NCBI RefSeq assembly: GCF_004332155.1
Contig: NZ_SJDV01000004.1
Coordinates: 62,001 to 126,000, forward strand
Length of the DNA stretch: 64,000 nt
Origin: Gramella sp. KN1008
Lineage (GTDB): Bacteria > Bacteroidota > Bacteroidia > Flavobacteriales > Flavobacteriaceae
Direction of reading: 5' to 3'
The notes below the pieces were generated by a model. That model had not been told where the DNA came from, made no database searches, and saw nothing but the letters and a program-made list of their open reading frames with translations. A program made the position numbers and the translations under genes. Of the stretch, positions 16,249 through 25,634 are shown piece after piece; the stretch's first letter is position 1, and the number at the start of each line of letters is the position of its first letter.

Positions 16249-17341
16249 TGGCTTCTTCCTGGTCTTCCGTTTCCTGGTCCTGTTTTCTCTGGATCAATCC
16301 TAGGCGTTTTGCGCGACGTTCCCAATTTTTGCGTGCAAGCATCTGCATATCTTCCACACTATCGCTCTCGTCCATTATTTCAAGTCCCAGGAGGGTCTCA
16401 ATGATATCTTCCATGGTGACAATTCCGGTCACATTCCCATATTCATCTACGATCATGGAAATATGCGCGCGCTTCTGAACAAAAATTTCAAACAGTTCCG
16501 GAATTGGAGTGTTGTCATTGGTAACAAGTATATCTCTTTTAATACTGCTTAAGGGTTGTTTTCCCTTTTCTTCTATCATCTGCTCCAGGACATCATCTTT
16601 AAGGATAAAGCCGGTGATATGGTTGGATTTATCCCGGTAGACCGGGATTCTTGAGAATTTCAGGTTCTTATGCGTTCTGTGAAATTCCTCCAGAGACATT
16701 CGCTCATCTTCGGTGATCGCTACTGAAAATGGTGTCATTACATCCTTGGCCTCGACCGATTTGAACACCAGTAAATTCTTGATAACCGTGGTCTCACTCT
16801 CTTCAAAAACGCCTTCTTCTTCAGCGGCATCAGTGATCGCAGCGAATTCTTCCCTGCTCATGGTACTTACATGTGCCGATTTTCCTATTAGTTTGGTGGT
16901 CAGCATCATCAGCCATAATATTCCGGTGTATTTCAGGGGGAATATCATAATAGTTAGAGATCTGGCCGTGAAATTACCCAGCCGTTGCCAGTAGGTTGCT
17001 CCAATGGTCTTTGGGATGATCTCCGAAAGGACCAGGATAGCCATGGTCATAATAGCCGAAACTATCCCAACAGCATTGCTGCCATCACCATAGGTTTTTT
17101 CGGCCTGTACCCCCACGAGTATCGCTCCAACCGTATGCGCAATTGTATTTATAGTGAGAATCGCGATTAAGGGCTTGTCGATATCCTGTTTCAGGTGAGC
17201 CAGGATTTTGGCGTAGTGCTTACCTTCTTTTCTCTTGATCTTAATGTAGGAGGGGGTAATGCTTAGCAGCGCAGCCTCCAGAATAGAACACATAAATGAA
17301 AAGAAGATCGAAAGTGTGGCAAAAATTAATAATAAGCCCAT
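16229..17341 (-). CDS. CNNM/CBS-domain membrane protein (hemolysin C/CorC-like family)
   Basis: A 370-residue inner-membrane protein. The CNNM (DUF21) domain covers about residues 1-180 with four hydrophobic segments (LLLIFATLSIFFSFMCSILE first). A CBS pair follows at about 195-320 (VMTPFSVAITEDERM, GIVTMEDIIETLLGLEIMDE). The tail is charged, and the C-terminal CorC_HlyC domain found in longer relatives is absent. Family members are linked to Mg2+ or Co2+ efflux. It is the first gene of a minus-strand group reaching to 13898. Confidence 0.88.
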   Translation of the reverse strand: MGLLLIFATLSIFFSFMCSILEAALLSITPSYIKIKRKEGKHYAKILAHLKQDIDKPLIAILTINTIAHTVGAILVGVQAEKTYGDGSNAVGIVSAIMTMAILVLSEIIPKTIGATYWQRLGNFTARSLTIMIFPLKYTGILWLMMLTTKLIGKSAHVSTMSREEFAAITDAAEEEGVFEESETTVIKNLLVFKSVEAKDVMTPFSVAITEDERMSLEEFHRTHKNLKFSRIPVYRDKSNHITGFILKDDVLEQMIEEKGKQPLSSIKRDILVTNDNTPIPELFEIFVQKRAHISMIVDEYGNVTGIVTMEDIIETLLGLEIMDESDSVEDMQMLARKNWERRAKRLGLIQRKQDQETEDQEEANENSQN

Positions 17342-17421
17342 ACGCTTAATTGACTGTTAGACTGGCTAATTTAGAGATTCTCAAATCAAATTTTTTAAAA
17401 GAAATGATAAAAGCCAAAACA

Positions 17422-17447
17422 AAAGCCTTTTCGAGCGAAAAGGCTTT
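17422..17447 (-). terminator. rho-independent terminator after hemB
   Basis: AAAGCCTTTTCG (17422-17433) pairs perfectly with CGAAAAGGCTTT (17436-17447). On the minus strand it is followed by a T-rich stretch, ending the heme operon. Confidence 0.88.
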
Positions 17448-17467
17448 GTATAAAATAGTTAAATTGA

Positions 17468-18466
17468 TCAGAAAATTAATTTAACTGCTTCCTTGGCAAA
17501 ATAACTGGCGATCATATCGGCACCGGCACGTTTGATGGCGGTGAGTTGTTCCAGCATCACTGCATCATGGTCCAGCCAGCCTTTTTCTGCGGCAGCCTTT
17601 ATCATGGCATATTCACCACTAACCTGGTAAACGGCCACCGGAACGTTCACAGCATCTTTAATATCGCGAACTATATCAAGATAGCAAAGTCCGGGTTTTA
17701 CCATTACAATATCTGCTCCCTCATCAATATCCATCAATGTTTCCCTTATGGCTTCCTCACGGTTCGCGGGATCCATCTGATAGGTCTTTTTGTCTCTTGG
17801 GATATTTTGAGCTTCAACAGGTGCTGAATCCAGTGCATCACGAAAAGGTCCGTAAAATGCTGAAGCATATTTCGCGCTATAGCTTAAGATACCCGTATCA
17901 TGAAAGCCCTCGTCTTCAAGAAGACTTCTTATCTCGAAGATCCGACCATCCATCATATCACTGGGTGCGACAAAATCGGCTCCGGCTTTTGCATGGGAAA
18001 GTGCCATTTCCGAAAGAACCGCCGTAGTGTCGTCATTCAGGATCTTTCCGTCAGCGATGATTCCGTCATGGCCATATTGAGAATAGGGATCAAGGGCAAC
18101 ATCGGTCATTACCAGCATTTCCGGAACTGCATTCTTTACTGTTTGTATAGCCCGTTGCATCAGACCTTCAGGGTTAATTGCTTCTTTACCTGCATTATCT
18201 TTAAGGTTTTCAGGAACCTTCACAAAAAGTAATACAGATTTAAGGCCCAGGCTCCATAATTCCTTTACTTCCTTTTCGATAAGATCCAGGCTATATCTGT
18301 AATAACCCGGCATGGAAGCAATCTCTTCTTTCACATTCCTGCCCTCTACAATAAATAGCGGAACGATAAAGTCATTCGGTGAAATTATGGTTTCTCTTAC
18401 CAGCGATCTTATGGATTCACTGGTTCGTAATCTTCGATTTCTGCGTAACGGATACATAGTTTTCAA
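17468..18466 (-). CDS. hemB: porphobilinogen synthase (delta-aminolevulinic acid dehydratase)
   Basis: HemB, 332 residues, condenses two 5-aminolevulinates into porphobilinogen. The two Schiff-base lysines are in SYSAKYASAFYGPFRD and MVKPGLCYLDI. The metal site reads TDVALDPYSQYGHDG, with Asp where zinc enzymes carry Cys, so this is the zinc-independent, Mg-type form. It is the last gene of the minus-strand heme run, 22 bases after hemF, and is followed by a terminator. The ATG at 18457 is an alternative start three codons in. Confidence 0.97.
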   Translation of the reverse strand: MKTMYPLRRNRRLRTSESIRSLVRETIISPNDFIVPLFIVEGRNVKEEIASMPGYYRYSLDLIEKEVKELWSLGLKSVLLFVKVPENLKDNAGKEAINPEGLMQRAIQTVKNAVPEMLVMTDVALDPYSQYGHDGIIADGKILNDDTTAVLSEMALSHAKAGADFVAPSDMMDGRIFEIRSLLEDEGFHDTGILSYSAKYASAFYGPFRDALDSAPVEAQNIPRDKKTYQMDPANREEAIRETLMDIDEGADIVMVKPGLCYLDIVRDIKDAVNVPVAVYQVSGEYAMIKAAAEKGWLDHDAVMLEQLTAIKRAGADMIASYFAKEAVKLIF

Positions 18467-18488
18467 TTATCAGTTATCAATTGTCAAT

Positions 18489-19391
18489 TTAAACCCAATC
18501 TACAGGTTTTTCAAGTACTTTTACAAGTTTCTCCTCTTCGCTTTCCGGTTCAGGATGATGGTCGTACTTCCATTGAACATGTGGAGGAAGGCTCATCAAA
18601 ATGCTCTCGATCCTTCCGTTAGTTTTCAATCCGAATAAGGTGCCCTTATCATGAACCAGGTTGAATTCCACATATCTTCCCCTTCTTATTTCCTGCCAGT
18701 CACGGTTCTCCTGAGTGTAGGAAAGATTTTTCCTTCTTTCAACAATAGGGACGTAAGCTTCCAGGAATGAATTACCGACCGAGGTAACAAAATCGTACCA
18801 GTCTTCAATTTTCATATGACTGTCTTCTTTCAGATAATCAAAGAACAAGCCTCCAATTCCCCGGGCTTCATCGCGGTGAGAATTCCAGAAATATTCGTCA
18901 CACTTTTTCTTGTAGTCTGAATACAATGAGAAACCGTGAGGATCGCAGGCTTTTTTGGAAACTTTATGAAAATGCCTGGCGTCTTCTTCAAACAGATAAT
19001 ATGGCGTGAGATCCTGACCTCCGCCAAACCACTGGTCAATGACTTTCCCACTCTTATCATACATTTCAAAATACCGCCAGTTGGCATGAACGGTTGGAAC
19101 CATTGGGTTCTTTGGATGGATCACGAGGCTAAGCCCACAGGCGAAAAAATCAACATCACCTACATTAAAGTATTTCTGCATGGCTGGTGCCAAAGGCCCG
19201 TGAACAGCCGAGATATTCACCCCCCCTTTTTCAAAGACATTCCCATTTTCAATGACCCTGGTTCGGCCGCCACCGCCCTCTTCACGCTTCCACAGGTCTT
19301 CATGAAATTTCGCTTTCCCGTCTATTTCCTCCAGCCTGGAAGTGATCCTGTCCTGAAGTTCCTCGATATATCTGTAAAATCTTTCTTTCAT
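18489..19391 (-). CDS. hemF: oxygen-dependent coproporphyrinogen III oxidase
   Basis: HemF, 300 residues, decarboxylates coproporphyrinogen III to protoporphyrinogen IX using O2. Conserved segments are KREEGGGGRTRV near residue 35, HANWRYFE, and WFGGGQDLTPYYLFEEDA at about residue 122. The N-terminus aligns with E. coli HemF in length, so the start at 19391 looks right. As a result its first 92 bases lie inside the 3' end of the upstream DUF6973 frame in another phase. The radical SAM alternative HemN is not in this window. Confidence 0.97.
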   Translation of the reverse strand: MKERFYRYIEELQDRITSRLEEIDGKAKFHEDLWKREEGGGGRTRVIENGNVFEKGGVNISAVHGPLAPAMQKYFNVGDVDFFACGLSLVIHPKNPMVPTVHANWRYFEMYDKSGKVIDQWFGGGQDLTPYYLFEEDARHFHKVSKKACDPHGFSLYSDYKKKCDEYFWNSHRDEARGIGGLFFDYLKEDSHMKIEDWYDFVTSVGNSFLEAYVPIVERRKNLSYTQENRDWQEIRRGRYVEFNLVHDKGTLFGLKTNGRIESILMSLPPHVQWKYDHHPEPESEEEKLVKVLEKPVDWV

Positions 19392-19881
19392 TTTTGAAAT
19401 TTCGGTCTTCTATAAATACTAATTTATTGCCCGCATTTTCGATTTCCTTTGCCGAGCCAACCTTTATGGCGTCCTGAAGCATATCTTCAAGTTCCTTTAC
19501 AGCATCGGTTTCCGGATTACTTAAAAACAGGTTGCGGCCAATAAAATTGTTATGAAGGTCCATTTTTCTGGCAATTTCTCTGTTTGGTGATATCAATTCA
19601 TGCAAATTGGTCACCTTCTCGCTCCAATAAACCACTGCATCTATCGATCTGGAAACTTCAGAACATTTTTCACAGATCAAAAAATTCCAGAGCGCATGTC
19701 TAAAAGCATTGGCCCGGGTATCTTTATGATGATCCTTTCCGAAGTGTATATTACAGATAGCAATTGTCTTCTTAGTAGCTTTATAAGTTGGGATGATGAA
19801 TAAAGGCTTTTTAATAAGCACTTTTGTCAGCACCCAGATCTGCCGAAAACTCATGCCTGCAAGTTTCGACCTTATAAGCAT
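19300..19881 (-). CDS. DUF6973-like protein in the heme operon
   Basis: A 193-residue protein resembling the DUF6973 family, with DTRANAFRHALWNFLIC and MDLHNNFIGRNLF as the conserved core; the DUF number is from memory. It has no cleavable signal; the N-terminus is basic with a moderately hydrophobic stretch (VLIKKPLFIIPT). The start overlaps the hemE stop by one base (TAATG). The last 30 residues are encoded over the start of hemF in another frame and look like ordinary shadow sequence, so the functional domain probably ends near residue 165. Position between hemE and hemF suggests a heme-linked role, but none is demonstrated. Confidence 0.75.
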   Translation of the reverse strand: MLIRSKLAGMSFRQIWVLTKVLIKKPLFIIPTYKATKKTIAICNIHFGKDHHKDTRANAFRHALWNFLICEKCSEVSRSIDAVVYWSEKVTNLHELISPNREIARKMDLHNNFIGRNLFLSNPETDAVKELEDMLQDAIKVGSAKEIENAGNKLVFIEDRNFKNERKILQIYRGTSGQDHFQAGGNRRESEIS

Positions 19882-20909
19882 TACCTGTACTCTTTGACGG
19901 CGTCTACAAATGCTTTTGCATTATCTACCGGAATATCCGGTAGGATACCGTGACCCAGGTTCGCGATATATCTGTCTTTTCCAAAAGCGTTGATCATATC
20001 GTGAACCATATGTCTTATTTCAACAGGTTTTGAATATAATCTGGCGGGATCAAAGTTACCTTGCAGCGTGATCTGTCCACCGGTCAGGTATCTTGCATTT
20101 CTGGCATCACAGGTCCAGTCTACTCCTAAAGCAGAAGCCCCGCTTTGAGACATTTCCTTTAGAGCGAACCAGCAGCCTTTTCCGTAAGCTATAACTGGAA
20201 CTTCATCTTTAAGAGCGCTAATGATCTGCTGCATATATTGCCATGAGAATTCCTGGTAATCTTTAGGTTCCAGAAGACCACCCCAGGAATCAAAAAGCTG
20301 AACAGCATCAACACCGGCTTTTACCTTTTCCTTGAGGTAAGCAATAGTGGTATCGGTTATTTTCTGAAGTAACCTGTGGGCCGCGATTGGCTCCATAAAA
20401 CAGAATTTCTTGGCCTTATCAAAGTTTTTTGAACCCTGACCCTGCACCAGATAACATAAAATGGTCCACGGAGAACCTGCGAAACCGATTAGGGGAACTT
20501 CATCATTCAGTTCCTGCTTCGTAAGTTTGATAGCCTCAAAAACATAATCGAGTTCCTCCTTCACATCGGGAACTATAACGCTATCTACTTTTTCAGGAGT
20601 ATTTATGGGATTGGGAACCCATGGTCCCACTCCGGGTTTCATCTCAATTTCCACCTGCATGGCCTGGGGTACTACCAGGATATCGCTGAAAAGTATGGCC
20701 GCATCTGTACCAACCTGCCTTATGGGCATCACTGTGATCTCGGTGGCGAGTTCAGGAGTTCTGCAACGGGTGAAGAAATCGTATTTCTCCTTAAGTTTCA
20801 TAAAATCTGGCAGATATCTTCCCGCCTGTCTCATCATCCATACCGGTGGGCGTTCCACGCTTTCTCCTTTTAATGCTTTTAATAACAGATCGTTTTTTAT
20901 CATTTGCAT
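19881..20909 (-). CDS. hemE: uroporphyrinogen decarboxylase
   Basis: HemE, 342 residues, converts uroporphyrinogen III to coproporphyrinogen III by four decarboxylations. The signature [14 protein letters not shown] is at about residues 21-34, and the [16 protein letters not shown] and [13 protein letters not shown] regions are typical. The start at 20909 could also be the second Met two codons on. It lies 29 bases after hemD and is coupled to the DUF6973 gene by a TAATG overlap. Confidence 0.97.
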   Translation of the reverse strand: MQMIKNDLLLKALKGESVERPPVWMMRQAGRYLPDFMKLKEKYDFFTRCRTPELATEITVMPIRQVGTDAAILFSDILVVPQAMQVEIEMKPGVGPWVPNPINTPEKVDSVIVPDVKEELDYVFEAIKLTKQELNDEVPLIGFAGSPWTILCYLVQGQGSKNFDKAKKFCFMEPIAAHRLLQKITDTTIAYLKEKVKAGVDAVQLFDSWGGLLEPKDYQEFSWQYMQQIISALKDEVPVIAYGKGCWFALKEMSQSGASALGVDWTCDARNARYLTGGQITLQGNFDPARLYSKPVEIRHMVHDMINAFGKDRYIANLGHGILPDIPVDNAKAFVDAVKEYR

Positions 20910-20938
20910 GTATTTTTTCAGCTTAGCTGACGATATTA

Positions 20939-21586
20939 TTAATTTTTGAAATATACCACAACTTTGGCGATCACATTCTCGATCCCGGGTTTTGTGGCAA
21001 CCAGAACCTTATCGGTGTATTTAGCCGCTTCTTCGGCGGTAGTAGGGCCAATGCAGAAAGCAGGACCCGTTAACTGATTCATTTTAGTGAAACTCTGTAC
21101 CGCGCTTGGACTAAAGAACATGACCCCATCAAAATCTGACTGGAACTCTTTCAGATTTAAGTCGGTTTCATATACCTGAATTTCTGAAAAACTGATCTTG
21201 CGTTCCTTCAACATTTCAGGCAACTCGTCCCTTCTTTTGTTACCGCAGAAAAAATGAAATTGTCTGTTGGCGTGCTTTTCTATTAATCTAGTAGCCAGCT
21301 CCTCGGAGTTTTCAGTTATTTCAGTGATACGAAAGCCATTTTTGGTCAGAAGAGCTGCAGTCTTCTCGCCAACACAAAAGCAATGCTCGACTACCAGATC
21401 CTTTTTTAAAATAGCCTCTACCGCATTTTTACTAGTAAAGATCGCATTCTCGATCTTCTTATTATCTGTTGTGAAATTGGTAAAAGTGATCTTAATGGCA
21501 TTGTATTCCACTAATCCTATGCCTGCATTGAGCAGGAGTTCTTTTTGATTTAGAGCAAGTTTTTTAGTGGAAAGAACAGTAGGCAT
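20939..21586 (-). CDS. hemD: uroporphyrinogen-III synthase
   Basis: HemD, 215 residues, cyclises hydroxymethylbilane with inversion of ring D. The family is poorly conserved; recognition rests on the bilobed alpha/beta pattern, [11 protein letters not shown] near residue 49, [12 protein letters not shown] near 155, [12 protein letters not shown], and position directly after hemC (3-base gap) and before hemE. Length is slightly below the roughly 240-250 residues usual in enterobacteria, as in other Flavobacteria. Confidence 0.92.
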   Translation of the reverse strand: MPTVLSTKKLALNQKELLLNAGIGLVEYNAIKITFTNFTTDNKKIENAIFTSKNAVEAILKKDLVVEHCFCVGEKTAALLTKNGFRITEITENSEELATRLIEKHANRQFHFFCGNKRRDELPEMLKERKISFSEIQVYETDLNLKEFQSDFDGVMFFSPSAVQSFTKMNQLTGPAFCIGPTTAEEAAKYTDKVLVATKPGIENVIAKVVVYFKN

Positions 21587-21589
21587 GGC

Positions 21590-22507
21590 TCAGTTATTTA
21601 GAACCGATTTGATCTTTTTCATCAGTTCTTTACCACCATTTTCCAGGATTTCAAGAGCACAATCCCTTCCCATATTCTCAATTTCTTCTAGTGGCAGGGA
21701 TTTTTCAACCTCTATTTTTTCCTGTCCATCCAGGCTGAACAGTGCACCGTGAAAATGAATATGATTATGGACAACTCTTGCCAGCCCTCCTATGGGAGCT
21801 GTACAGCCCCCTTCCAGTACTTTCAGGAATTCCCGTTCTATATGTACACAGATCTGTGACTCTTCGTGGTTTAGTGCTGAAAGTGCTGTACGGCAATACT
21901 CATCCTTTTCCATGGCCACTATGAGCATGGCACCCTGGGCCGGAGCCGGGATCATCCAGTTTAGATCAAGGAAGTTTTCTGGTTTTATCTCTATTCTTTC
22001 CAGTCCGGCAGCTGCAAAAATAGCCCCGTTCCAGTCGTTGTCTTCCAGTTTTTGCAAACGTGTGTTCACATTACCGCGAAGGTCCACTACTTTATGTTTT
22101 GGATAGCGGTTTAGCCACTGTGCTTTTCTGCGCAGGCTTCCGGTGGCAATGGTTCCACTGTCAGATTCCAGGAAATCAATCCCTTTGTGAATAAGAATAT
22201 CCTTATTGCTGGCGCGTTTCATAACGGCAGCTTCAACAATTCCTTTTGGGAGAGCGGTTGGCACGTCTTTCATAGAGTGAACTGCGATATCTACCTCACC
22301 TTTGATCATGGCGACATCCAGGGTTTTTGTAAAGATCCCCGTAATGCCCATTTCGTATAGTGGCTGATCAAGGTTAAGGTCCCCGGTAGACTTTACCGGA
22401 ACAAGCTCGGTCTCGTGCCCGGTCTTTTCCAGTGCATTTTGTACAGTTTTGGCCTGCCACAGAGCTAATTCGCTATCCCTGGTGCCAATTCTGATTACTT
22501 TGCTCAT
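21590..22507 (-). CDS. hemC: hydroxymethylbilane synthase (porphobilinogen deaminase)
   Basis: HemC, 305 residues, joins four porphobilinogens into hydroxymethylbilane. IGTRDSELALWQA opens the protein, SLRRKAQWLNRYPKH is the substrate-binding region, and Cys235 in GGCTAPIGG carries the dipyrromethane cofactor. The start overlaps the end of hemA by 4 bases, so they are translationally coupled. Confidence 0.97.
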   Translation of the reverse strand: MSKVIRIGTRDSELALWQAKTVQNALEKTGHETELVPVKSTGDLNLDQPLYEMGITGIFTKTLDVAMIKGEVDIAVHSMKDVPTALPKGIVEAAVMKRASNKDILIHKGIDFLESDSGTIATGSLRRKAQWLNRYPKHKVVDLRGNVNTRLQKLEDNDWNGAIFAAAGLERIEIKPENFLDLNWMIPAPAQGAMLIVAMEKDEYCRTALSALNHEESQICVHIEREFLKVLEGGCTAPIGGLARVVHNHIHFHGALFSLDGQEKIEVEKSLPLEEIENMGRDCALEILENGGKELMKKIKSVLNN

Positions 22508-23760
22508 TTGTGTAGCTCTTCTAGATGAAAGACCTTTTGTATAAGTTCAAGGCTTTCATCGGTGGTTTCAGAATCTCCCTTAAGATGATTGGCGAAATGT
22601 TTCATGATCTTTTGAATGATCCTGTTACTCACGATCTCGGCCTGTTCATCATTGAAGTCTGAAATTTTTTTGCGTTGAAAATCCAGTTCGGCATCTTTCA
22701 TCATTTTCAGCTTTTTCTTTAAAGCCTTGATGGTTGGTGCAAATTTTCTAGTTTCCAGCCACTGGTTGAAGTCATTTTCAACCTCGTCTATGATAAGTTT
22801 TGCCTGTGGAATGAACTGTTTACGTCTTTCCAGGGTCTCATCGGTCATTTGTGACAGATGGTCCAGGTGTATAAGTTTTACATTATCCAGTTCTTTAACA
22901 TCATCTGATACATTCTTCGGGATGGAAAGATCCAGCACGAGAAGTTCTTTCTTAGGATAAATGAGTTCTTTTGAAATGGTAGGGTTCTGCGCCCCGGTAG
23001 CTACAATAAGAATGTCGCTGTTCCGGATCTCTGCCTGAAGATCGGCATAATCCTTAACGATAAGGTTGAACTTACCTGCTATCTTTTCGGCCTTGTCCTT
23101 TGTTCGGTTTATTAAGGTGATATGATTGTTCCTTGTGTGTTTTACAAGGTTTTCACATGTGTTCCTTCCAATCTTTCCTGTACCGAAAAGAAGGATATTC
23201 TTTTCCGAAACATTCGCAATATGGTTCAGGATATACTGAACCGAAGCAAATGATACCGAAGTGGCACCGCTTGAGATCTCTGTTTCGTTCTTGATACGCT
23301 TGCTGGCTTGAATAACCGCGTTCACAAGTCTTTCAAGAAATGCGTTCACAAGGCCTAATTTCTTGGAACGTATAAAAGCAGTCTTTAACTGACTTATGAT
23401 CTCAAAATCACCAAGAATCTGGCTGTCCAGTCCGGTCCCTACCTTAAAAATATGAGAAATGGCCTGCTTGTTCTTATAGACATAGGCTACCTTTTCAAAT
23501 TCCTCAACGGTCCCGTGGGTGTGCTCACAAAGTAACTTAATAAGCTGAAAGGGATGCTGAGCGAATCCGTATATCTCAGTACGGTTACAGGTTGAAGTCA
23601 CCAGAATGCCATCGATACCCTCATCTTTTGCTTGCAAAAGAAGGCGGTTCTTAGACGCTTCGTCCAGGCTAAAATGACCCCTGATCTCAGCATCGGCCTT
23701 TTTATAACTTAAACCTATCGTATAAAAATGCTTTCCTCTAGAAATATTGTAATCTTCCAT
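22504..23760 (-). CDS. hemA: glutamyl-tRNA reductase
   Basis: HemA, 418 residues from the ATG at 23760, reduces glutamyl-tRNA to glutamate-1-semialdehyde, the committed step of C5-pathway heme synthesis. The catalytic Cys is in TSTCNRTEIYG, and the Rossmann segment is NILLFGTGKIGRN. The longer frame to 23802 is rejected because a -7 promoter element lies at 23785-23792, inside it. It heads hemA-C-D-E-DUF6973-F-B. hemL, the next enzyme, is not present in the window. Confidence 0.96.
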   Translation of the reverse strand: MEDYNISRGKHFYTIGLSYKKADAEIRGHFSLDEASKNRLLLQAKDEGIDGILVTSTCNRTEIYGFAQHPFQLIKLLCEHTHGTVEEFEKVAYVYKNKQAISHIFKVGTGLDSQILGDFEIISQLKTAFIRSKKLGLVNAFLERLVNAVIQASKRIKNETEISSGATSVSFASVQYILNHIANVSEKNILLFGTGKIGRNTCENLVKHTRNNHITLINRTKDKAEKIAGKFNLIVKDYADLQAEIRNSDILIVATGAQNPTISKELIYPKKELLVLDLSIPKNVSDDVKELDNVKLIHLDHLSQMTDETLERRKQFIPQAKLIIDEVENDFNQWLETRKFAPTIKALKKKLKMMKDAELDFQRKKISDFNDEQAEIVSNRIIQKIMKHFANHLKGDSETTDESLELIQKVFHLEELHK

Positions 23761-23784
23761 GTACCTGTTTAGATGATACGCTGG

Positions 23785-23792
23785 CAAAAATA
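23785..23792 (-). promoter_or_regulatory. TAnnTTTG -7 element of the hemA operon
   Basis: Reads TATTTTTG on the minus strand, an exact consensus match, ending 24 bases before the hemA ATG at 23760. It drives the heme run divergently from the AraC gene. Confidence 0.65.
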
Positions 23793-23843
23793 AGATAACC
23801 AACTTTTAAAAAGTAACGCTGGAAGGACTAAATGTGTCGATAT

Positions 23844-23857
23844 ATGATAATTATCAT
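23844..23857. promoter_or_regulatory. perfect palindrome between hemA and the AraC gene (candidate operator)
   Basis: ATGATAATTATCAT is a 14-base perfect palindrome between the two divergent -7 elements. It resembles the GATAAT/ATTATC half-sites of Fur boxes but lacks the central spacer base. Confidence 0.5.
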
Positions 23858-23887
23858 GAAAAAGAGAATAAAATTCTTAAAATACCC

Positions 23888-23895
23888 TAATTTTG
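23888..23895 (+). promoter_or_regulatory. TAnnTTTG -7 element of the AraC-family gene
   Basis: TAATTTTG is an exact consensus match and sits inside a small inverted repeat CCCTA/TAGGG (23885-23900). The predicted leader to the ATG at 23961 is about 60 bases. Confidence 0.6.
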
Positions 23896-23925
23896 TAGGG
23901 AATGCACCAATTTCGCGTTAATCAG

Positions 23926-23942
23926 TTTAGACTGGTTCTAAA
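23926..23942. promoter_or_regulatory. inverted repeat TTTAGA-N5-TCTAAA in the AraC-gene leader
   Basis: Perfect 6-base arms around CTGGT, downstream of the predicted transcription start and 18 bases before the ATG. A one-mismatch relative with the same spacing lies in the feoA leader at 45461-45477. Confidence 0.4.
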
Positions 23943-23960
23943 TTATTTGAAATTACAGTT

Positions 23961-24851
23961 ATGGATGAACACCCAAAAAATAACGCTGTGAGTATCTCTG
24001 AGGAGATAAAAATAGAAGATGGTTTTTTTATTCTGAAGTTCCAGAATGACGCGAAAGAGACCAGGCTAATGTCTCGCGAAATAGATAATAGTTTTATTCA
24101 ATTTCATTTCAATGTAAAAGGTTTTAGTAAATTTCTTTTCAATAATTCCTCTTACGAATTACCCCTGGAAGAAGAAAACTCACTCCTATTATATAACCCA
24201 CAGCAAAATTTACCTTTGAACGTATCCTTGCGCCCGGAATCCTGGTTCGTGTCACTTGTGATCTCCATCAAGAAATTTCATGCGCTCTTTTCGGAAGAGG
24301 CTAATTATATTACTTTTCTAAGTGAGGAGAACAGGGATAAGAAATATTATAAAGAGGCACCTGTTTCCCCTTCCATGGCAGTGGTGCTCAACCAGATTAT
24401 GAATTTTAATCTTACGCCAAGTATTAAGAACATATATTTCAAGGCCAAGGCCTATGAACTTTTAAGTCTGTATTTCAACAAAGCCGAGAATCCCGACCTT
24501 GAACAGTGTCCATTTCTGAGCGATGAGGAAAACATCAATAAGATAAGACGGGCCAAGGATATTGTGATCGCCAGAATGGCCGAGCCTCCGTCCCTGCAGG
24601 ATCTGGCGGATGAAATTGGTCTGAGTCTGAAAAAATTAAAAGAAGGCTTCAAGGAGATCTATGGGGATTCGGTTTATAGTTTCTTATTTGACTATAAGAT
24701 GGAATATGCAAGAAAATTACTTGAATCTGGTGAATACAATGTGAATGAGGTTGGACTTAAGCTTGGCTATAGTACGGCCAGTCATTTTATCGCCGGTTTT
24801 AAAAAGAAATTCGGAACTACTCCGAAGAAATATACGATGTCTGTTAACTAA
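23961..24851 (+). CDS. AraC-family transcriptional regulator
   Basis: A 296-residue regulator. The C-terminal roughly 100 residues hold two helix-turn-helix motifs (LQDLADEIGLSLKKLKEGFK and YNVNEVGLKLGYSTASHFIA followed by GFKKKFGTTPKKY), a full AraC signature. The N-terminal 190 residues are a divergent sensing domain with no recognised family, similar in layout to PchR-type siderophore regulators. It is divergent from hemA and upstream of hemH, so control of heme or iron genes is a reasonable inference. The ligand is unknown. Confidence 0.92.
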   Translation: MDEHPKNNAVSISEEIKIEDGFFILKFQNDAKETRLMSREIDNSFIQFHFNVKGFSKFLFNNSSYELPLEEENSLLLYNPQQNLPLNVSLRPESWFVSLVISIKKFHALFSEEANYITFLSEENRDKKYYKEAPVSPSMAVVLNQIMNFNLTPSIKNIYFKAKAYELLSLYFNKAENPDLEQCPFLSDEENINKIRRAKDIVIARMAEPPSLQDLADEIGLSLKKLKEGFKEIYGDSVYSFLFDYKMEYARKLLESGEYNVNEVGLKLGYSTASHFIAGFKKKFGTTPKKYTMSVN

Positions 24852-24861
24852 ATTCCGGTCT

Positions 24862-25569
24862 ATGAGAACAATGTTTTTAGTCGTCTTTTTAAGCTTTACT
24901 TTTATAAGTCATTCTCAAAAACAGGTGCTTGTCTTTCATGAAACCGAAGGCTACAGGCATGCTTCCATAGAAGCAGGGATCCAGGCAATCCAGAGAATTG
25001 GTAATGAAAATGGTTTTAAGACAGTGGTTAGCAGGGATAGTAGGTTCTTTACTGAAAATGATCTTTCAGAGATAGCTCTTGTAATTTTTCTGAATACTAC
25101 CGGGGATATCCTGGATACAGATGAGGAGGTGGCATTTCAGTCTTATATGGATAATGGCGGGAATTTCTTCGGAATACATGCTGCGGCAGACACGGAGTAT
25201 GACTGGGCCTGGTATGGAAAACTTGTGGGCGCTTATTTCAAAAGTCATCCCAGGGTGCAGACTGCCGTTGTTAATGTGATAATGCCCGATCATGTCACCG
25301 TGGATCACCTCCCTGAAAAATGGAAAAGGGAAGACGAATGGTACAACTATAAAGACCTCCGGCCTGATCTTAGGGTGCTATTGTCTCTTGATGAAAAAAC
25401 CTATAAAGGAGGAGAAAATGGAGATTATCATCCAATCGCATGGTTTCAGAACTACACCGGAGGAGGAATTTCGGTTTATACCGGCGGCGGACATACTGCT
25501 GAGTCTTATTCTGATCCTGATTTTCTTGAACATTTAAGAAGATGCATTAGATTCGCATTGGATGAGTAA
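24862..25569 (+). CDS. secreted ThuA-domain protein
   Basis: A 235-residue protein of the ThuA-like, trehalose-utilisation/glutamine-amidotransferase fold. It has an N-terminal signal peptide (MRTMFLVVFLSFTFISHSQ), so it is periplasmic or exported. HETEGYRHASIEAG, FFGIHAAADTEYDW, and WYNYKDLRPD are family segments. The start at 24862 lies 10 bases after the AraC stop; the frame continues upstream inside araC but lacks a signal peptide there. Related proteins are implicated in sugar metabolism, although the reaction is uncertain. Confidence 0.87.
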   Translation: MRTMFLVVFLSFTFISHSQKQVLVFHETEGYRHASIEAGIQAIQRIGNENGFKTVVSRDSRFFTENDLSEIALVIFLNTTGDILDTDEEVAFQSYMDNGGNFFGIHAAADTEYDWAWYGKLVGAYFKSHPRVQTAVVNVIMPDHVTVDHLPEKWKREDEWYNYKDLRPDLRVLLSLDEKTYKGGENGDYHPIAWFQNYTGGGISVYTGGGHTAESYSDPDFLEHLRRCIRFALDE

Positions 25570-25634
25570 ACCTGATATTATTAAGCCATAGAAAACTCCG
25601 ATAAGAAATAGCTGGGCATATTTGATCAGAATAT

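Noticed and set aside
13441..17341. Defence or mobile island suggested by the exonuclease, hydrolase and Ogt genes
   Set aside because: All have ordinary housekeeping relatives, with short overlaps and no integrase, repeats or atypical composition.
24745..24861. Extended N-terminus for the ThuA protein
   Set aside because: It lies inside araC in another frame, and the signal peptide begins at 24862.
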